The position numbers and the translations under genes were made by a program. Source: JAFDVL01 sp043775925 (lineage in GTDB: Bacteria; Acidobacteriota; Blastocatellia; RBC074). From it: a stretch of 7,923 nucleotides of DNA. The number at the start of each line of letters is the position of its first letter. Within the stretch, counting starts at the first letter, position 1. Location: assembly GCA_043775925.1 (NCBI GenBank), contig JAYVRW010000055.1, positions 1 to 7,923 of the forward strand. Direction: 5' to 3'. Below the pieces are notes generated by a model, which was given only the letters and a program-made list of their open reading frames with translations, had not been told where the DNA came from and ran no database searches. Positions 5,115 through 7,923 of this stretch are shown here, piece by piece.

Positions 5115-6833
5115 TTACAAATTCCCTTGCTTAAATTCATCCGCCAAATGATCGCAAGCTCTGAGCGTAATCGCCATCATTGTCAACGTCGGATTTGAGC
5201 ATCCGCCTGATGTGAAGGCCGCTCCGTCGGTGACGAAAACATTTTTCACATCCCAGGTTTGATTCCATTGATTGAGCGCGGAATTTTTCTTGTCGCTGCC
5301 CATGCGTGCAGTTCCGACTTCGTGGATGCAGAAGCCTGGCGGCGCGGCGTTGGTATTTTTTGACTTGATTTCAAAGCCAGCGGATTCCGCCATCTCTGCC
5401 GTCGTCTCCAACATATCCGCGATCATCGCCTTTTCGTTGTCGCCGTGTTTGCAATCAATGTGCAACGCCGGAATGCCCCAGGCATCAACTTTTTTATCGT
5501 CAATGCGCACGTGATTTTTATAATCCGCGAGCATTTCGCCCCAGCAATTTAAGCCGAAGCTGATTTCGGTTGGGGCTTCGCGGACTTGTTTTTTCCAATC
5601 TCCACCAAATCCATTGATGCCTTTCGACCGCTGAAAATCGTAGCCCATCGCAGAATTGCCCTGCATTCCGTAGCCGCGAATAAATTTCGATTGTTTGTCC
5701 CCTAACACGTTGCGGAATTTCGGCACATAAATTCCATTCGCACGTCCGTCTGAATAATCGTATTCCTTGCCGCGCAATTCTTTCACGATACCGCTGACGC
5801 CAATCGGGAACACATGATCCATCAGGTAATGCCCGACGACACCGGATGAATTACCAAGCCCGTTCGGATGCTGACGCGATTTTGAATTGAGCATAATGCG
5901 CGTAGATTCAAGTGTTGAGGCACACAGGACGACGACTTTGCCAAGGATTTCAAAATCTTTTTTGGAAAGCTGATCTATGACGCGAACGCCTTTCGCTTTG
6001 CCTGTATTCGTATCAATCAGGATTTCGCGCACAACCGAATGTGGACGTAATTCCATTCGTCCCGTCGCCGCTGCCGATGGCAACGTCGAACCGGGCGAAC
6101 TGAAATACGATGAAGTCGTACAGCCACGATCACAGTGTCCGCAGTAATGACACGCGGCGCGTCCCTGATGAAATTTCGTCAGGATCGCAGCGCGTCCGAT
6201 GATAACTTTGCGATTTTTGAAGTTTTTCTCGACTGCATTTTTGAGAATGTGCTCACCACACGTCATTTTCATCGCAGGCAAAAATTTGCTGTCCGGTAAT
6301 TGCGGTAGATTTTCGTACGATCCGCTGATCCCGACAAAATCCTCGACCTGATCATAGTACGGCTCCAAATCTTTATAACTAATCGGCCACGGTTGATCGT
6401 AGCCATCGCGTTCTCCGGCTTTAAATTCAAAATCAGAATAGCGATACGATTGCCGTCCCCACGTGATCGAACGTCCACCAACATGCCGTCCGCGAATCCA
6501 CCAAAATGGCTTATCTGAGGGCATCGTGTACGGATTATCAATGTCATCAACGAAGAGATGATGCCCGTATTCATTGGCGGCGTAGCAGCGACTCTGAATT
6601 GGTTGACGCGGCGCCCATTTGGAACTCGGAGCAAGTCCGCCGCGATATTTTACTTCGTAAGGAAAAGTATGCTCACGAAAATCTTTTTCAGGGTCAAGCT
6701 TACGCCCGGCTTCGAGGACTAAAACTGTCATGCCGCGTTCGGTCAAAGCTTTTGCCGCCCAGCCTCCCGTCGCGCCGGAACCGACAACTATAGCATCATA
6801 AATTTTTGGTTTCGTTGATTTTGCTTTTTGCAT
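5115..6833 (-). CDS. FAD-dependent GMC oxidoreductase with a Cys cluster (dehydrogenase large-subunit type)
   Basis: A 572-residue flavoenzyme of the glucose-methanol-choline family, of the kind annotated as the large subunit of gluconate 2-dehydrogenase, sugar or choline dehydrogenases. It should oxidise an alcohol or sugar hydroxyl and pass electrons to an acceptor rather than O2; the substrate cannot be told. The FAD-binding Rossmann motif is DAIVVGSGATGGWAAKAL (G18, G20, G23) with an acidic E41 at the second strand. GRHVGGRSITWGRQSYR (115-131) is the second nucleotide-contact region. The C-terminus has HEVGTARMG (H504) and GGCSNPTLTMMAI (N547), the conserved catalytic His-Asn pair. CHYCGHCDRGC (C228, C231, C234, C238) contains C-x5-C-x3-C, which from memory is the spacing that binds the 3Fe-4S cluster in bacterial FAD glucose dehydrogenase. 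No Tat signal or membrane segment is seen. Strong GGAGG lies 6 nt before ATG 6833. The usual small subunit and cytochrome genes are not in the window. Confidence 0.93.
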   Translation of the reverse strand: MQKAKSTKPKIYDAIVVGSGATGGWAAKALTERGMTVLVLEAGRKLDPEKDFREHTFPYEVKYRGGLAPSSKWAPRQPIQSRCYAANEYGHHLFVDDIDNPYTMPSDKPFWWIRGRHVGGRSITWGRQSYRYSDFEFKAGERDGYDQPWPISYKDLEPYYDQVEDFVGISGSYENLPQLPDSKFLPAMKMTCGEHILKNAVEKNFKNRKVIIGRAAILTKFHQGRAACHYCGHCDRGCTTSSYFSSPGSTLPSAAATGRMELRPHSVVREILIDTNTGKAKGVRVIDQLSKKDFEILGKVVVLCASTLESTRIMLNSKSRQHPNGLGNSSGVVGHYLMDHVFPIGVSGIVKELRGKEYDYSDGRANGIYVPKFRNVLGDKQSKFIRGYGMQGNSAMGYDFQRSKGINGFGGDWKKQVREAPTEISFGLNCWGEMLADYKNHVRIDDKKVDAWGIPALHIDCKHGDNEKAMIADMLETTAEMAESAGFEIKSKNTNAAPPGFCIHEVGTARMGSDKKNSALNQWNQTWDVKNVFVTDGAAFTSGGCSNPTLTMMAITLRACDHLADEFKQGNL

Positions 6834-6844
6834 CGCGTGCCTCC
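6834..6844 (-). promoter_or_regulatory. Strong ribosome-binding site of the GMC gene
   Basis: Minus-strand GGAGG (6844-6840) stands 6 nt before ATG 6833, the best Shine-Dalgarno match in the window. It fixes the start of the GMC protein and confirms that a short soluble N-terminus precedes the FAD motif. Confidence 0.75.
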
Positions 6845-6946
6845 AGGAAATCGTATTGTATGTTTTTGAAATGCAGGACTATCGCCCATTCAGGTGCGAA
6901 CAATCTACCACATCATGTCTAAGTTCTTTAAGATGAGCGAGGGGTT

Positions 6947-7923
6947 CTATCCTCTTTTCAGATTGAAAATAATTTCCAATCCGTGCGGGACACGATTCCT
7001 CGCGCTAACCGTTCCACCGCAACCTTCAATGCAACTTTTGACAATGGCCAATCCCAGCCCCGTACCACCGGTGCTGCGGGCGCGATCACTTTCCAGACGA
7101 AAAAACGGATCAAAGAGTTTGTCGAGGTCTCTGGCAGGAACTCCGTTACCGCTATCGGCGCAGATGATTTGAATTTGTTCGCCTTGGCGCTGAGCAGAGA
7201 TGGTAATAATTCCTCCCGCATACCGAATGGCGTTTCTGATGATATTGGCCAACGCTCGCGCCAATAATTCCGGTTGCGCCTGTACGATGATCTCTCCCTC
7301 AACTTTGTTGTGGATGGATTCAAAACCTGGAGCCTCCCGTGCGATGACCTGTTGCACCAGTGAACGTAATTCAAGCGGTGTGAGCAAAACCTCTGATTGC
7401 TTCATTCCGGCTTTGGAATACGCCAGCAATTCGTTGACTAATTTGGTCATCAAGTTTACTTCTTCGTACACATCGGCGACATAGCTTTGCTGCTCAGGCG
7501 CAACCCGATCTTCGAGAATACTCAACGCAAATTGCATCCGCGCCAGTGGAGAATTTAACTCGTGCGAAATGTCGCCGAGAAATCTTTTTTGCCCTGTGAC
7601 GAAACCGGAAAGCCGCTCTGTCAAATGATTGATGGCGGTTCCTAATCTTCCGATTTCGTCGTGGCGGTGTTCGTCTACGCGGACTGCAAAATTTTCCTCG
7701 GCAATTTGCTCCGTAGCTTTCGTCATCTGGCGAATGGATTTCGTCAGGCTGCGAACAAACGGAATCCAGAGCAAAATTGACAGCGCTAACAGCGCCAGCC
7801 CAAACCAGACCCACGGGACCGGATCGTAAAATAACCCGTGACCGGCGCGAACATCTGTCACGGCAATCAAACTGGCACGCGTCGCTGCTACCTGTCCTTT
7901 TTCAAACAAGGGAATGCGCACGA
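6947..7923 (-). CDS. Sensor histidine kinase (CpxA/QseC-type), C-terminal part
   Basis: The frame is open to the window edge, so the N-terminus and most of the sensor domain are missing; the GTG at 7921 is probably not the true start. Numbering from that codon, a membrane helix spans about 36-56 (WVWFGLALLALSILLWIPFV). A HAMP linker follows (about 57-108, SIRQMTKATEQIAEENFAVRV and DEIGRLGTAINHL). The HisKA dimerisation domain carries phospho-acceptor H120 in FLGDISHELNSPLARMQ. The HATPase_c domain shows the N box (ANIIRNAIRYA, N230), G1 box DSGNGVP (256-261), F box LFDPFFR and G2 box GGTGLGLAIV (285-293). All catalytic boxes are intact. It should be an inner-membrane sensor that phosphorylates a response regulator, probably encoded just upstream outside the window. 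It ends 113 bp before the GMC gene on the same strand. No link to sulfur or envelope stress can be read from this sequence alone. Confidence 0.93.
   Translation of the reverse strand, partial: VRIPLFEKGQVAATRASLIAVTDVRAGHGLFYDPVPWVWFGLALLALSILLWIPFVRSLTKSIRQMTKATEQIAEENFAVRVDEHRHDEIGRLGTAINHLTERLSGFVTGQKRFLGDISHELNSPLARMQFALSILEDRVAPEQQSYVADVYEEVNLMTKLVNELLAYSKAGMKQSEVLLTPLELRSLVQQVIAREAPGFESIHNKVEGEIIVQAQPELLARALANIIRNAIRYAGGIITISAQRQGEQIQIICADSGNGVPARDLDKLFDPFFRLESDRARSTGGTGLGLAIVKSCIEGCGGTVSARNRVPHGLEIIFNLKRG

Noticed and set aside
4959..5198. Plus-strand 79-residue open frame in the intergenic region
   Set aside because: It runs through the palindrome and into the GMC gene antisense, with no family resemblance or clear ribosome-binding site.
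6269..7829. Other open frames on both strands over the GMC and histidine kinase genes
   Set aside because: They are out-of-frame shadows of genes with complete catalytic motifs.

Overview
The window looks like chromosomal DNA from a Gram-negative-type bacterium of roughly middling GC content. All six supported genes lie on the minus strand, so the region is read from high to low coordinates. No rRNA, tRNA, phage or transposase sequence is visible to fix the taxon. The GMC oxidoreductase with a Cys cluster and the intergenic 'GCAAAGA/CCAAAGA'-like repeats recall Acidobacteriota (Blastocatellia-like), but this is only a guess.

Layout in transcription order: (1) 7923-6947, the C-terminal part of a CpxA/QseC-type sensor histidine kinase (TM, HAMP, HisKA, HATPase_c), cut by the window edge. 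(2) 6833-5115, a 572-residue FAD-dependent GMC oxidoreductase with a Cys cluster that probably holds an iron-sulfur centre. (3) 5114-4709, a 406-bp intergenic stretch with two imperfect inverted-repeat structures and short degenerate heptamer repeats. (4) 4708-3761, a family 2A (SrpI-type) encapsulin shell protein. (5) 3777-1822, overlapping it by 17 bp, a SufS-like cysteine desulfurase with a long Pro/Ala/Ser-rich N-terminal extension. This is the known cargo type of family 2A encapsulins. (6) 1820-1713, a short relic of a second GMC oxidoreductase gene, missing the segment that carries the catalytic residues. (7) 1695-1652, an intrinsic terminator. (8) 1630-287, an AT-rich gene for a 447-residue HEPN-type protein (R-x4-H motif) with a TPR-like tail. 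(9) 239-1, the N-terminal 79 residues of a slipin/stomatin-like SPFH membrane protein, cut by the window edge.

The core is the encapsulin plus desulfurase pair. The shell protein should assemble into an icosahedral compartment. The disordered N-terminus of the desulfurase should carry it inside, where it releases sulfur from cysteine. The family is described as a sulfur-metabolism/sulfur-storage nanocompartment, so the system itself is known, though its lineage-specific variants are little studied. The pair is flanked by an intact GMC gene on one side and the tail of another GMC gene on the other, which points to past duplication or recombination. The HEPN gene differs in base composition from its neighbours and sits just beyond the relic and terminator, as expected for a later arrival.
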